NCBI GenBank assembly: GCA_037962975.1
Contig: CM075669.1
Location: 185,760,501 to 185,824,500, forward strand
Length of the DNA stretch: 64,000 nucleotides
Direction: 5' to 3'
Origin: Clitoria ternatea
Lineage: Eukaryota; Streptophyta; Magnoliopsida; Fabales; Fabaceae
Shown: piece by piece, positions 12,131 to 24,348 of the stretch
Layout: every line of letters starts with the position of its first letter
How positions within the stretch are numbered: position 1 is the stretch's first letter
Notes under the pieces: generated by a model
What the model saw: the letters and a program-made list of their open reading frames with translations, nothing else
Database searches by the model: none
What the model was told of the DNA's origin: nothing
Program-made: the position numbers and the translations under genes

Positions 12131-13014
12131 ATGAAATGAAATCGGATCCGTGCATATGCATCTTTAAACACCAGCATGTGCATTAGCCATAGAAGCATGG
12201 CATTGGGTGATAACCCAATGAGGAAGTTATGTGAAGTGTATGTGGAATCCTCTTGATCACTAACTATATTTGTGTTATTGGTTTGGTGTGGCTCAATGAA
12301 TATGGATATGAGTGTTCAATAAATTGGGTGATTTGATTGATCTTAGTGTCATTTGAACTCCTTTTTGGGAGAAAATGTTTAACTTGCATTCATATGTATA
12401 TTATCACTAATTATTTGATTTTTCATCATTGAGAAAGAATACTCACTCTCCATGTGGTCTATCTTTTTAGCTCTTGTGTTGTAGGGCTTGACTATGGAGC
12501 TCATGTGTAGAGGAATTGTGTGAAGGAAGTTATTTAGGTAAAGAATGCCTTAGCCAGAAATTGTTTTGATTTTATGGCTTATACATATACTTTTGTGATG
12601 TATATACAATATGGATCTTTTGAATAGCCATGAAGTAATATGGATAACTTGTATGGATGAATGTTGATTTTGGAGGTCATGTAGGAAAATGAGACTTTTT
12701 GGGTGTATGGCTCATTTTTATTTGTGACCTTGTCATTGTATAAATGATGAATATGGTGTGAATGACTTGTAATTTTGATAAATGAATGAATGGTTATAAG
12801 AGGATCTAAATTTTATAAAGTGTACGAGATGATAGACTTAATTATGATATAATTCATGAATTTGAATAGAGATCATAGAGTATGATTAATTGGAACATGT
12901 TTAAAATACCTAATATGATGTATGTGATGCATTAGACCTGTTCAATTTTGTCCTGAATGAATTTCCATATGCTAAGTTGTGAAATTTACAAGTCTTCTGC
13001 GTGGGTACTGATAA

Positions 13015-13264
13015 TCTCGCTCAAGCGAGATGGATTCTCGCTCAAGTGAGAATCCCCTGTGTTGGATATTTGGCCACTGGCCAAATCTCGCTTAGGCGAG
13101 AATGGGTCTCGCCCAAGCGAGATTGCCTATGCATCAATTGTTGGCCACTGGAGGAGGTTCGCTCAGGCGAGTAAGGTTTCACCCAAGCGAGAGTGAGGTA
13201 TTTAGCTACTGGACTATTTTCGCTTAAGCGAATGGCCAGTGTTTTGTGGCTCTCTCAAGTGCCC
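13015..13264. repeat. Palindromic CGCTYRAGCG array in LTR1
   Basis: About nine units such as CTCGCTCAAGCGAG, CTCGCTTAGGCGAG, CTCGCCCAAGCGAG and TTCGCTTAAGCGAA, spaced 15-45 bases apart. The array is cut by LTR2 and continues at 18229-18273 with three more units. The target site of LTR2 itself lies in a unit. Confidence 0.85.
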
Positions 13265-14289
13265 TGTAACACCCCAGTTTTCCAGACTCGGATCCCGATG
13301 TAATCAAGATAATAATTAATAAAAATGCGACTAAATTTTTCACGTTTGAAATAGTTTCTACACACTATCTCGACTACAACAAGACCCAAACCACGGAAAA
13401 CCGAAGAGTGAGGTTTATTAACATATGACTGGGTCGATAACTAATTCGCCCATAACGGTATACAAAAATAGTAGAGTTTACAGCGGAAGAAGAATGTGTA
13501 CACCGGGCATACGCCTAGTCCCATATATGGCGATATGAGAAAAGGCTCGGCAAAGCATGCAATCACCTAACATGAACCTACTAGATCATAACCCATGCAC
13601 GCACTTACAACAAACACATGCATTGTCTAAGATATAAATATAAATATGCATATACCTCTGGGGTCATGCCTCAACTATCACCACTTCCTACATCTTATAA
13701 TTGGCCTACTTATTCACCTATTGACATTAATCCAAACACCACCATCATTAATGTATATTGTTCAAGTTCAATTCCTCAAGTACTCATCACTTTTGTACTA
13801 TTATATAGGTTCACCATTTATGCATCCATGATTATCTTATACATGACCAAAATCACTAAATCATCAATATCATCATATACAATTTATTCATTACATTACA
13901 ATTCACAAATGATGCCGGCCAAGGCATTTCCTCTACCACTATTTACCTTCATAAAACTTCAATTTAAAATCCAAACTCATCCCATGGCAACCTGCATCAT
14001 AAGGCTAAAAAGGAGACCACACGGGAGAGTGAGTTATACATTCAAAATAATGAATATACATATATTGTGATTAAGCGTACATGCATTCATTCATCATGTG
14101 TGCTTTGCTATAAGATCATCAATTCATCATTCAATTGTCATCACATTGATATAATAGGCATACAAGCCTCATGAAATGTGGTTCACAACATAAGCAAGCA
14201 CAAGCACATACACAATCACATTGCCACTTATCAACAAGGGCATTCATAAATTATCATCATCAATTTATTAAATCTTTACTTAAGTGCTC

Positions 14290-14740
14290 CTCACAAGGGG
14301 TTTCTTATCTCTCGTGGTCATCCCATCTCAACTGCCATGCACCTATGGCTAATGCATATGTCAACCATTTGATAATGCATATGCACGATCCGATTTCATT
14401 TCATCAGGTGATCGTAACCACCACATCATTCATTCACATGGGTTTCCCACCTTGCAAGGGGTACTCCCTCTAGTAGCCTCGCAAGGTGCTTTATCGTGAT
14501 CGCAACCACGTTCAATAATTCATATTGGTTTCCCACCTCGCAAGGGGTACTGCCGCCTCGTGATCGCAACCACGGGCATCATAGGAACTCGCAAGCCCCT
14601 TTCCATTTCAACAACCAGGTGATCGCAACCACTGGCCCAATATCATATCATCATCAAGTTGGTTTCCCGCCTCACAAGGGGTACTCCCTTCATAGAATCC
14701 CGCAGGATCTTTCATCATTGTGATTGCAACCACATTTTAA
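14290..14740. repeat. Word array GTGATCGC / CCTCGCAAGG in LTR2
   Basis: Minus-strand version of the LTR1 array at 11820-12130: GGTGATCGCAACCAC and CCCACCTCGCAAGGGGTAC-like words repeat six to eight times. Confidence 0.7.
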
Positions 14741-15690
14741 TGTTATGCCATGCCATGAATGCAAAATGCAATAATGCATATGCCAATCAACCTCGTAAGA
14801 ATATCTCACCCTCTCACTTAGGGATATATTTTAATTTGACATTTTCAATCAATAACATACAGTTATGTACAAAGCCCCTCAAGGCATTTTATTCACATAC
14901 TTGGCATACATCTCAACATGTCTCATATATATATTTCATATCATACAGGCAAGTCTATACTTGTAATCGGCCACAATTGTATCACAACATAATTATCATA
15001 CATTAAACTTTCAATCATCATCACCACATAATCAATTTATGGATTTTTGTAATATTATTCATCACCATAATTTCGTAACCAGCATGGCAACACAACAATT
15101 CATCAACACCATTTTAAACCCGTCATACAAGATCATACTTGTGTAAAATATAATGGCATTTCATAATTCATCATTAATAACATTCATCCACTTTTACAAG
15201 GGAATGATCAACATCATCAACTATCATCATTCAATATCATATTTTCTCTAATTTATCAATTTATAACACATACTATGGCATCCAATTATTCTCTCATTGG
15301 TTTCAGAATCGTCCAAGGGTATACCTCATATCCCCATCATCAAACTCTCATTATCATTCTTTCATATCCTATTCTAGGTGGTAAACGTTTATGTTTTTCG
15401 TTACATATTATGAGCATGGACGAATTGTCCTAACGTTTTAATCCATATCAACACCATTATGTTATATCGTCACTATATACCCCATATACATCTCCTTAAT
15501 TATCCCTAAAAGAATGGGGTTCAATACCATTAAAATCAAAAAGAAAATGAAATAAAATCCCATCACTGCATCCTCTCAATATTACATAACCATTATATAC
15601 CCCCAAATATATAAATTTCATTAATTTTCCATAATTGGAATGGGGCCCATCACTAGAAAACTAAAGAAAAGAAATAAAATTTCCATCAGG

Positions 15691-16216
15691 GTCACTCGCT
15701 CAAGCGAGACCCCTACTCGCTTGAGCGAGACAATTCCTTCCCGCTTGAGCGCCTCGGCTCGCTCGGGCGTAATCACGCCAGTGTCTATTTCCACGCTTGC
15801 TCGCTCAAGCGAGACATCCACTTGCTTGAGCGAGATTCAAACAGAGGCTCCCATCACGCATGCGTGCTTGGGCAAGGAAGAGGGGAAGCATCAGGTAACA
15901 ATCTTGCTTGAACGAGCCATTCTCGCTTGAGCGAGATTCCACCAGTGCCTCATTCATGCTCGCTCGCTCGGGTGAGACTCCACCAATTTTGTCACTCACC
16001 CAAGCGAGGTCCATCCAGAACCCCATCTACATCACGCTCGCTCAAGCGTGGCCACTCCCGCTTGAGCAAGGATCTCCCAGTAGCCAACTTTTCCATGTTA
16101 TACGCGTCTTCGTTGAGCGAGATATTCACTCGCTTGAGCGAGTTCGGGCCAAAGGCCATGCAACCAACACAGGGGATTCTCGCTTAAGTGAGAATCCATC
16201 TCGCTTGAGCGAGAAT
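15691..16216. repeat. Palindromic CGCTYRAGCG array in LTR2
   Basis: About seventeen units, for example CTCGCTCAAGCGAG, CTCGCTTGAGCGAG and CGCTCAAGCGTG, in ~525 bases. Several are perfect 6-bp arms around a 2-bp YR centre. Confidence 0.85.
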
Positions 16217-18615
16217 ACCAGACCATGCGCAGAAACCATGGGAAATTCACAACTCAACATGCCAAAACTCACCCCAAGCAAAATTGATCAAGATTTATAT
16301 ATCACATACATCGTATTAGGTATTTAAAACTTGTCTGAATCCTTCATACTCAATAATATTCATTCCAATTCATTAATCATGTTAAAATTAAACTTATCAT
16401 CTTCACATATATATATATATATGTATATTTCCACAACAATCATCATATGTTCTCATACACCATCCTCAATAATCATAGATTGCCATTCACATTATTTCAA
16501 TATCTAATGGCAAGGCAAGCATGAGTACTAATCACATACAATAATCACTATCATTCTACTCATGCAATTTGAATGTAAAATCCTCTCCTACCTTGAGGGA
16601 AGAGCTGCATTCTGAATGCTTCGATCATTCCATCGCCTTTACCCGAAATACAATCTACACCAACATACATACATATGCATACATACAATCATCAAGGCAT
16701 CACAAGGCATTTATCACTATTCTAAGTATTTAACAATAATTCTTAATGTTCAATACCAAGTCCTAGACTTGTTAAAACACCTATTCACATATTTTTGTTA
16801 GGCTTCGGGAATTCCTTTCCCAAAACCATGATTCTCTAACTCTTAAAGGGCCAATCATACCCAACAACAACATCTCTTTCATCATTCTTAATGCATTTAT
16901 CATTACTTAAACCATCCATTTGCCATTATTTCATTCAAATACATTATCAATCAACTAATTCATATGGCATAAATCATGCACTATCAATTTATCAACCAAT
17001 ATGTATATCTCATTGATTCTACCATTTTCACTATCATTCATCATTATTCAAGCCCCTCACAACAATATCATAATCCTTAACACACTTACCAATCTTAGAG
17101 CCATTACTCTATTTCCTTGATTTCATAATCCCTCAACACCAACCATCAATATTACTCATTCAAAACTCATTCCAAGGGCCTAAATCATCTATAGTTACCA
17201 ATTAAGTCAAAAGCCCCAATTTCCATGCTTAGGGTTTTCCTCTAGAATCATCTAACAACCATTATTAATAACCATCTACCATCCTTATAAACAACATCCT
17301 TATGTAAAATATCATGGGTTTACACTTAGAATCATTTCTCACAATATCTCTATTTATTTCCCCTAATTCCTAGAGTTAGGGTTTTCACTAAAATCTAACA
17401 TTCACCATTAATAATCATCATCTTCCACCACCAAACATCACATTTTTGTGTACCCCTCAACATCAACATAAAAACACATATTTATCACACCCCACCTTTG
17501 GGTTTTGTCTAAAATTGGTTCCTAATCCATAACCCATGCATACCTACACCCTCCCAACAATTAAAATCATAACCAAAGGCATAAACTCATCATAAATGGT
17601 GAGATACCTCCACCCAAGAAAAGAAAGTGGTTTCCAAGAGAGGGAGGGAGAGCACAAAAATAGAGTGGGAGCAGGAGAGCTCCAAGGCACCATTATCATC
17701 TCCTCCAAGCTTGATGCATAATAAAAATGGGAGAAGAGGAATGCACACTATTTTTCTTTCTTAGGTTTTGAAAGGAAGAAGAAGAAGATGAATGAGGAAG
17801 ATAAAAGAAGAAGAAAATGGTTTGTTTTTAGAGGAAGAAGGCAACGTGAGACATAAGGAAAGAATGTGGGTTTTGTGTTTAATTTCATTTCCCCTCATTA
17901 AACTCTATCATTTTATAACATACAGGATCTCAGTTCGGGCTCAATACTAAATCCAAAAATTATTCTGAAGACATATTTGGATTCCTAATAATGTTCTTAA
18001 CATCCCTGACCAACGACATCTCAATCGGAGATACTTGGTCCGACACCCATATTCTAATCGGGTAGAATTTTAACTCCTAACATCTCAATGGATTATAAAT
18101 AATCCATAATAAATCCCAATTTAATCATTCCAATATTTTTGGGACACTCATTAACTTATTTATAATTATTTAATATTTATTCCATATATTTAATTATTTT
18201 TTATAAAAATTCAGGATGTTATACGCCCCGCTCAGACTCGCTCAAGCAAGTGTGGCTCTCGCTTGAGCGAGTGGAGCCCTGAATCCCCAAAACATATTTT
18301 TCTCATTCACTTGGCCTTTCCTTGCATCAAATCTCCTTCTTGCATCATCTTAGAAATATTTTAGACATATTATGAAGTCATTAAACCTTATGACACTCAG
18401 TCTTTTAAATTCCAATCATATAGCATCAATTTAAATAATTCCTTCCGCTGTTCCTCACTAATTATTATTTTTTACTTACCTTCTCATATCTCCATATATA
18501 AGATAGGTCTTTCTTAGATTCGAGGTGTCGAATTAAAGCTTCACCACTTTATTCCTTCATTAATTAGTGATTTTAAAATCACAAAAAATTTACCCCCAAT
18601 TTTTAGGGTATTTTA

Positions 18616-19200
18616 TAGCTCGACTTAGCGACCACTGAAGCCCGTCGCTAATTAGTGACCGATTTAGCGACCGCCTAGGAAAAAAGGGACCAAAAAAATA
18701 TTAGCGACTAATTTAGCGACCAGAAAAAAACCTGTCGCTAAAAATTACAATACTTTGTCACTACAACTTCGCTAACTCTACCTCGTCGCTAATGCGGTCG
18801 CTAGATTTCACTTCCCTCCTTTTTTTGGTTTCCCTCCAAGGTTTTTGTTGGCACCAAATCATAGCGACGCCTAAATATCGTCGCTAATATTTCCCTCCAG
18901 AGTTTTTTATTGGAGGCAAACATTAGCGACGTTGACACTGTGTCGCTATGTTTTGTCCTAGTGACGGGTGGTTAGTCGTCGCTATTATTTTTGATCTTTC
19001 CTCCATAATCCTAAGTTAAAGAAGGGAAGGTAGTGACGGTGGGGTGACACCATCGCTAATATTCAGGGGATTAGGGATGAAATTAGTTTGCCGTCGCTAA
19101 ATGTTTTTATGTTAGCGGCCATGTATGTTCTGTCGTCGCTATATATGCCAGTTTTAGAGTTTAGTGACGTTTTTACCGACGTTGGTATACCGTCGCTAAG
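18616..19200. repeat. Left subterminal repeat array of CACTA element F
   Basis: About twenty copies of TTAGCGACGG or its reverse complement CCGTCGCTAA, on both strands and irregularly spaced, start immediately after LTR1 (CGACTTAGCGACC at ~18620). Subterminal repeats of this kind bind the TNPA-type protein in known CACTA systems; that role here is inferred. Confidence 0.85.
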
Positions 19201-19960
19201 GTTTTAGTCATACTCGACCAGCGCCTCTCCCCTAATCATTTGCCCTAACTCCCAATCCCTCCCTCCTCTGTTTCCCTGACTCCCTCCAACTCCCTCCCTT
19301 CCTCCGTCCCTTCCTCTGACTTCCTCCACTTGTCTCCCTCCCTTTGTTCCATCCTCTGACGGTGGCTCTGTCATACATTGTGGTCCTCCCCTTACTTCCA
19401 TTGACGGTGTCTACCTTCCTTCCAACCACTCTCTCGCGACCTCCCCGAAGCTCACCACTCTCCGTCCGGCAGTCCTCCAAGGCTGGTGTTCAACTGGTTT
19501 AACTCACCCCTCAGTTACAATAACATAATACACCTAGGTTCATTTTCTTCTACTTTTGTTGCAAGCTCTAGTTCATTTTTTGCCTGGTTCATATTGTTTC
19601 TAATGCGTTGGCTAGTTGATGTTGTTTATATGATTATGTTGATTCTGTGCCATTCTATTATTCCGTCTTAATGTTTAGCAAGGTTAAATACCACAGCAGT
19701 GTTGTAAGTTGAATCAGGTGCCCAAGAAAACTGATTAGACGGTTAATCAACTTCTTTGATACTTTCCCTTGGCTTGCCTGTGACAACAACAATAGTGAAT
19801 ATTAAAATGTCAAAGATTAGTTGATCCTATGTGTTCTATAATTAGTCAGCTGCTCTAACAGTCCTACATTTGGCTTAGTTTAGAATTTTCTTTAGTTTGA
19901 AAGTAATAGACTAATTCACTTCTGTGATATGTCATGTGTAGCTTGCATCAAAAGCCTAGG
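19201..19960. other. Non-coding interior of F
   Basis: A pyrimidine-rich stretch (19220-19480) creates minus-strand ORFs of low complexity; the rest is AT-rich. I recognise no gene, RNA or repeat here. Confidence 0.5.
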
Positions 19961-20302
19961 CTCTTGTAAATATACCCCTCCATTTTGCACATGTGACCAA
20001 CAGTCCACAACATTTACATTAGACAGCTCCTTTCAAAGGTCCTGATCAAATCAAAATTGGGAATGGCCAAAAACCCTTCTATTAAACTCAATCTTCATAA
20101 TCTACATCTTGTTCCATCTATAACTAAAAATCTGTTAAGTGTTAGTCAGTTTGCCAAGGATAATTCTGTTGTGATTGAATTTCATCCCCCATTTTGTGTC
20201 GTTAAATCACAGGAAACCAGTGAGCCTCTTCTCTTTGGCTCTGGTGGGTTAGATGGACTTTACCAATTTTGTTCTCTTCAACTTATTCCAACTCAATCCT
20301 AG
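19960..20302 (+). pseudogene. Ty1/copia pol fragment (protease / pre-integrase segment) in F
   Basis: The segment HVTNSPQHLH, then GPDQIKIGNG, then LHNLHLVPSITKNLLSVSQF and FHPPFCVVKSQETSEPLL..GLYQF matches the consecutive blocks between the copia protease and the integrase zinc finger (GAG_pre-integrase region). The catalytic DSGA preceding HVTN is not intact (stop codons there). Only ~110 codons survive, and no copia LTR is evident nearby. It was probably acquired by F or inserted and then deleted. Confidence 0.8.
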
Positions 20303-20446
20303 TCATCTGTAGACTCCACCAGCTCCACAACCTGTCATTTTACAGCTTTGTCAATTTCTAATTCTAATTTTTCTGTAAATGTTTCCAAATTCAGATATGA
20401 ATCACGAAAGAGACTCGGTAGCTATTTCTAGAGGTTTAGAACTTAC

Positions 20447-20506
20447 AAATAGGCCTTCTTTAAGAGTAAGAAGCTTTGCAGTTTCTATTGCTTCATCACT
20501 TGATAT
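20447..20506 (-). pseudogene. Captured exon of a cysteine synthase (O-acetylserine thiol-lyase) gene
   Basis: On the minus strand, a 60-base exon reads ISSDEAIETAKLLTLKEGLF, a signature of plant cysteine synthases just before the GISSGAA phosphate/PLP-binding loop. It is preceded by a splice acceptor (TTGTTTCACAG) and followed by a donor (GTAAGT), so exon plus flanking intron was taken from genomic DNA, not cDNA. The rest of the enzyme is absent nearby, so no function is possible. It lies antisense to F's transposase. Confidence 0.85.
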
Positions 20507-20959
20507 CTGTGAAACAACATATTCAAGGTTTAACAAAATCTTAGACCACCACAATTTTCTAAAGAAAAACTGTAAAATAATGACAAGATCATTTATCTTT
20601 ATAATAATTATGTTCACATATAAAGTTGTACATAATACATATTTACACTTGTGCAAAGCATAATTAAGTACTTAATCTTCTTAGCATTCAGGAAACCCCT
20701 CTACACAAAAACAATATAAAGTCTAACCTGATGTAAATGGTGCTATTTAAAAAATGCATAATAGGGTATTGGGTATTTCCTCACAAACTAAAACCTTACC
20801 CCAACTTAGTACTTGTGTAGGGAAAAATATAAGAGCATGCGTCTTAACTGGAAATTCGTAATGAGTTGTAAAAATTAGCTTTGCTCAAATAAACACAATG
20901 CACCAAAATTGGAATAGAGTTTGTGAAGTTAAACAAGCTCAATTTAATATCTTTTTTCA
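20507..20959. other. AT-rich spacer between captured exons
   Basis: Probably intron or flank carried along with the cysteine synthase and 4CL fragments. I see no further exon. Confidence 0.4.
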
Positions 20960-21600
20960 CTAATTGGCCACCACCAGACCTTGGTTTAGTCTTACAGTTA
21001 ATTCCTTCCATAGAATTTTGCCATAAGCTGCTTTAGGAATAAAGTCTGTGAAGAAAACTCTTCTAATTGTCTTGTAAAATACCACCTACATATGTGAAAA
21101 AATTAATTAACTTTAATTTCTTAGTGGACTTGGTGTGAAAGATTGTTAAGTAAATTAGTCTGTTAGATGCACCTGGATCAATAACTATGACATGCAATAA
21201 ACACGTTTAATTCTTATTTTAATTTTTTGGGTCTTGAAGTCTTCAAACTTCCAATGTAAAGAAAAAAAAGTAATTATTTTGGTGAAGAGTACCTGTTGGG
21301 AAATGTATTGCTTGATTTCATCCTCTGTGATCTTAGAACCATTTGATCTTACAACAAATGCCACTGGAAATTCTCCGACACTTTCGTCTTTCATCCTGAA
21401 ACCAAATCACAATATAAATTTAAAGTTATACCTAGACGGGTTTAACTTAATTTGTAAAACAAAATGAATATTTGGCATGTCATAAAAATTAGGCAATAAA
21501 TTACAAAGCAACATACCCAACAATGGCGACTTCAGAAATCTTTGGATGGGCAATCAATAGTGCCTCGAGCTCAGCAAGAGCTACTTCAGAAATATTAATT
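20960..21600 (-). pseudogene. Captured last three exons of a 4-coumarate:CoA ligase gene
   Basis: Three minus-strand exons with consistent phases: ~21582-21517 (ELEALLIAHPKISEVAIV, part of the 4CL C-terminal domain), 21395-21293 (MKDESVGEFPVAFVVRSNGS through EDEIKQYISQQ), and 21085-20960 (VVFYKTIRRVFFTDFIPK, then GKILWKEL, stop TAG at 20960-20962). Exon junctions restore codons: GG|G at the first, phase 0 at the second, with GT donors and AG acceptors. The lysine of the GKIL motif is the conserved catalytic lysine of acyl-adenylate enzymes. The large N-terminal domain with the AMP-binding motif is missing, so this is a fragment. The open frame across three exons suggests recent capture or weak decay. 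Confidence 0.9.
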
Positions 21601-24172
21601 CCTACTTTCCTCTGCTGGTTAATCTGTGTCAATTTCTATTTTGATTTTTGTTGTTCTCTGATGAATGAACCCTAACCTTTCATTAACGAGTATGAGTATA
21701 AATGAGTGAGGATATTTTACTGGTAAATTGAATGGAAATGGATAACTCAGTAGCAGAAGTTTAGTGAGTGTGGATACAACCTTTTTCCTATAAATTGAAT
21801 GGAAGTGGACTTACATGGGTAAAACTAGCTTAATTGAAATTTGTTCTAATTTGTTAAATTTAATTTTTTATATATGTTTTAACAACTTAAAATACTGTAA
21901 AACTAGCTTAAAACTGATAAAAACTTAAAGCCCTATATGTTAAAGTTGTTAAATTATTGGCTCTACTTCATCAAGGTTGTGATAGATCAATTTGGACACA
22001 TAACCTATAAGTTTCCAAACACATAATAGTTAATTAGAGTGTTTATTAGGTAGTTAGAGGTTGTTAATTCATAGTTAGTAAGTTGAGATCATAGTTAGTA
22101 AGTTAATTAGGAGTGTACTGTCTGTGCACTAGTGTACCAAATAATATTAATCATCTATATTCAGAATCTATAGGGATCTTCTCTTTAATTAATAACAGGG
22201 AGCTTCACTGGAAGTCTGGGAGAGAAAAGGATAAATGATGTTTAAGTAAAATAATGGGAACCAAATTTGCCTCTTCATGAAAAATATGTTTATAGTATGT
22301 ATTTTTTATCAATAAAATATTTTTATCAATAATTAAGGTAATATGGATGCTTGTCATGAGAGTTTTGTTGAGTGTTATGTACAAATTGATGGAAGAGACC
22401 AAGACGATATGGTTCTAGTAGTTAAGGGGCCAAAGTGTAAAAAAAAAGATAGTTGAGACTGAGTAGTTTCGCTTGCATATAATTTTAAAATTTGACAATT
22501 AAACGTTTAAACTCAGATTTGTTGACATATTTTTCATAAATTTTTTAATAAATAATAATTAGTAGTAGTTCCTATAATATGTTTCGGATCCAGTTGCATG
22601 CATTTATAAATTTTATCCATTCTATAGGTTAGATACTCATTATATTGTTAACTTATCTCAACATTTTAACACACACTTCTCACTCCTAGGATTGAACATT
22701 TAGTGTGTAAATCTGTGTGTTTGGTTTAGTTTCGGGCAGTTGAGGGGTATAGTTTAACTTTGCATTTATTTTGAATATAAGTAGAGAAAAATAGAGTTTT
22801 AGATTTTGATTAGAAGAGTGTGCCCAAAAATTAGTTTTGACTTTTTTTTATAAAAGCAATCATATTTTAAAGGTGTTTGTTACCTATCCTAATTTAGCTT
22901 AATCTAAAAATCTCTTCCCTTTTCTCTCTACTCACTTCTTCCACTATGCACTTCTACTTCACCTTACTGTCACAATTTTGTTCTCCCTCCCCATATGCAT
23001 TTCTTTTTCCTCTCTTCACCTCCTTCCACCACTATACCCATGGCCTCTCCCCCCACTTCATAACTATCTTCTCTTACTCACCAAGGCAAAAGGAGGACCT
23101 TTTTTTATCTAGAAAGTGATAAAGAATTTAAAACATCACCAAAATAAAGCAATACATCACCTAAAAAATGTAAGTATGGTGGGTTTGTTAACACTTAACA
23201 TTCATAGGCCAGGAGTAACATATGCCTCAAAACATATAATAGAATTCACCTGCATTCAGAAATGACATCAACAAATGACCATTGGGTTCAAATCATAGTA
23301 TAATCACTTAAAATACTTCATCTATTAAACATATTTTTTCAGCCTTTACTTTGTATTTTTTAAGGAAATAGCTTTTATTTAGTTTTAATTTAACTTTTAA
23401 ATTCTACATACACTGAAAAACTGCCATTTTGTGATATAATAAAAAAACAAAAATAATTATTTCTTCTTTATAACTGCAGGGTGATTACCTCTATTTAGTT
23501 ATAATTTCTAAAGACTAGTTTTGAAAACCCACAATCTCATCACATATGATGGTTCAAATTTGGCCTTTTCAAAACCAACACCACCACTTTACAGGGGCAG
23601 ATAATAACTTAACATGGAATAAGAGTTCCAAAATTTAAAAAAATGAGGAAGACTAGGAAACAATAATTAACAAGTGTTCACTTTTCTCCTCTTGTTTCTT
23701 CTTGTTTTCTCTTGGCACATAACTTCCCTGCTGTTTAGCAATACAATGTGAGTTTGATTTAGCATATTGAATTCACTGAACAAGTTATTCAACCAAAAAG
23801 CTTTTAGAAACATTTTATTCATATAAAAATAGACTAGTAAAAATTAAAATACAAAGCAACTTCTAAGGAAAAGTGAAAAAAAAACACAACATCTATATCT
23901 TTCAATCTCATCCTTGATAATGAACCTACATGACGGAAGAAAAACACAAGATGGTTGTAGGGCCTGCTCGACATTGCTTTTCAAACTTTTTTAAGGGTGA
24001 GTTTCAGGTCAAAATTGGGTAAAATCTTAGTTTGAGGCTTTAAGATGTAAATTGGGGGGGGGGGATTCAGGTACAATTTTGGTTAGATTAAGATTAACTA
24101 CCATGGGTAAAAGATATAAATGACTTATGAACCTAAGAATAACAAAAATCCCAAAAACAATATAATTTTTAC
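21601..24172. other. AT-rich interior of F without recognisable genes
   Basis: No exon, domain or RNA recognised. Notable items: a 15-base direct repeat of CATAGTTAGTAAGTT near 22070-22105 and an 11-G run at ~24054-24064. Confidence 0.5.
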
Positions 24173-24348
24173 CATTAGTTTGTTGTAAGATGGGAAGTTT
24201 TGTATTTGTTGCACTGCATTACTGGCAACGGTGACTTCACTGAAACAAACCCATGCTTGTCCTCGAGGGTTGGGTGTCTTTACAGCAACAACATCCAAAA
24301 TCCTTCTATATTGTTGAGAGAATAAACAATATAGAGATCTCTTCAACT
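24173..24348 (-). pseudogene. Captured exon of a U1A/U2B''-type spliceosomal RRM protein
   Basis: The minus-strand exon reads ELKRSLYCLFSQ, then ILDVVAVKTPNPRGQAWVCF, then SEVTVASNAVQQIQNFP. This matches the first RRM of plant U1A and U2B'' proteins, with RNP1 (RGQAWVCF) present. An acceptor (TCTGGCAG) precedes it and GTAA follows at 24172-24169. SQQY in place of SQYG and PNPRG in place of the usual PKLRG suggest drift. Only one exon is visible, so it is a fragment; the orientation is again antisense to the transposase. Confidence 0.88.

Larger units (their letters stand above)
13265..18223 (-). repeat. Solo LTR (LTR2), ~5 kb, inserted in LTR1
   Basis: On the minus strand it starts TATAACATCC (18223; from TGTAACATCC by one transition) and ends GGGGTGTTACA (13265). 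Flanking pentamers are TGCCC (13260-13264) and CGCCC (18224-18228), differing by one CpG-to-TpG change. It aligns over long stretches with LTR G (44201-48362), including the pyrimidine-rich zone, the palindromic array and the AT-rich tail ('accacctagaatag', 'gagatataccctaggat'-like phrases). No internal domain is present. ORFs up to 150 codons inside (13618-14070, 14171-14473, 15908-16327) follow from the word arrays and lack domains. Confidence 0.8.
10259..18615 (+). repeat. Solo LTR (LTR1) of a Ty3/gypsy element, split by LTR2
   Basis: Begins TGTAACATCCTAAA at 10259, runs to 13264, resumes after LTR2 at 18229, and ends AGGGTATTTTA at 18615, a transition-decayed version of the GGGGCGTCTCA terminus at 121-131. 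Own length without LTR2 is about 3.4 kb. Its first ~350 bases align with the start of LTR2 read on the minus strand from 18223 (shared phrases GTGTCGGACCAAGTATCTC and GGGACC-like blocks). Flanking pentamers TACCT (10254-10258) and TAGCT (18616-18620) match at four of five positions, acceptable for an old duplication. No gag or pol follows, so it is a solo LTR left by recombination. ORFs inside are not genes. Confidence 0.75.

Noticed and set aside
13618..14070. 150-codon ORF in LTR2
   Set aside because: AT-rich LTR sequence without recognisable protein features; LTR2 is a solo LTR.
15908..16327. ORF with repeated LSE/ARS peptides
   Set aside because: The repeat peptides are the translation of CTCGCTTGAGCGAG units, not a protein repeat.
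19204..19480. Two glycine/arginine-rich minus-strand ORFs
   Set aside because: Arise from a CCCTCC-rich pyrimidine tract; low complexity.
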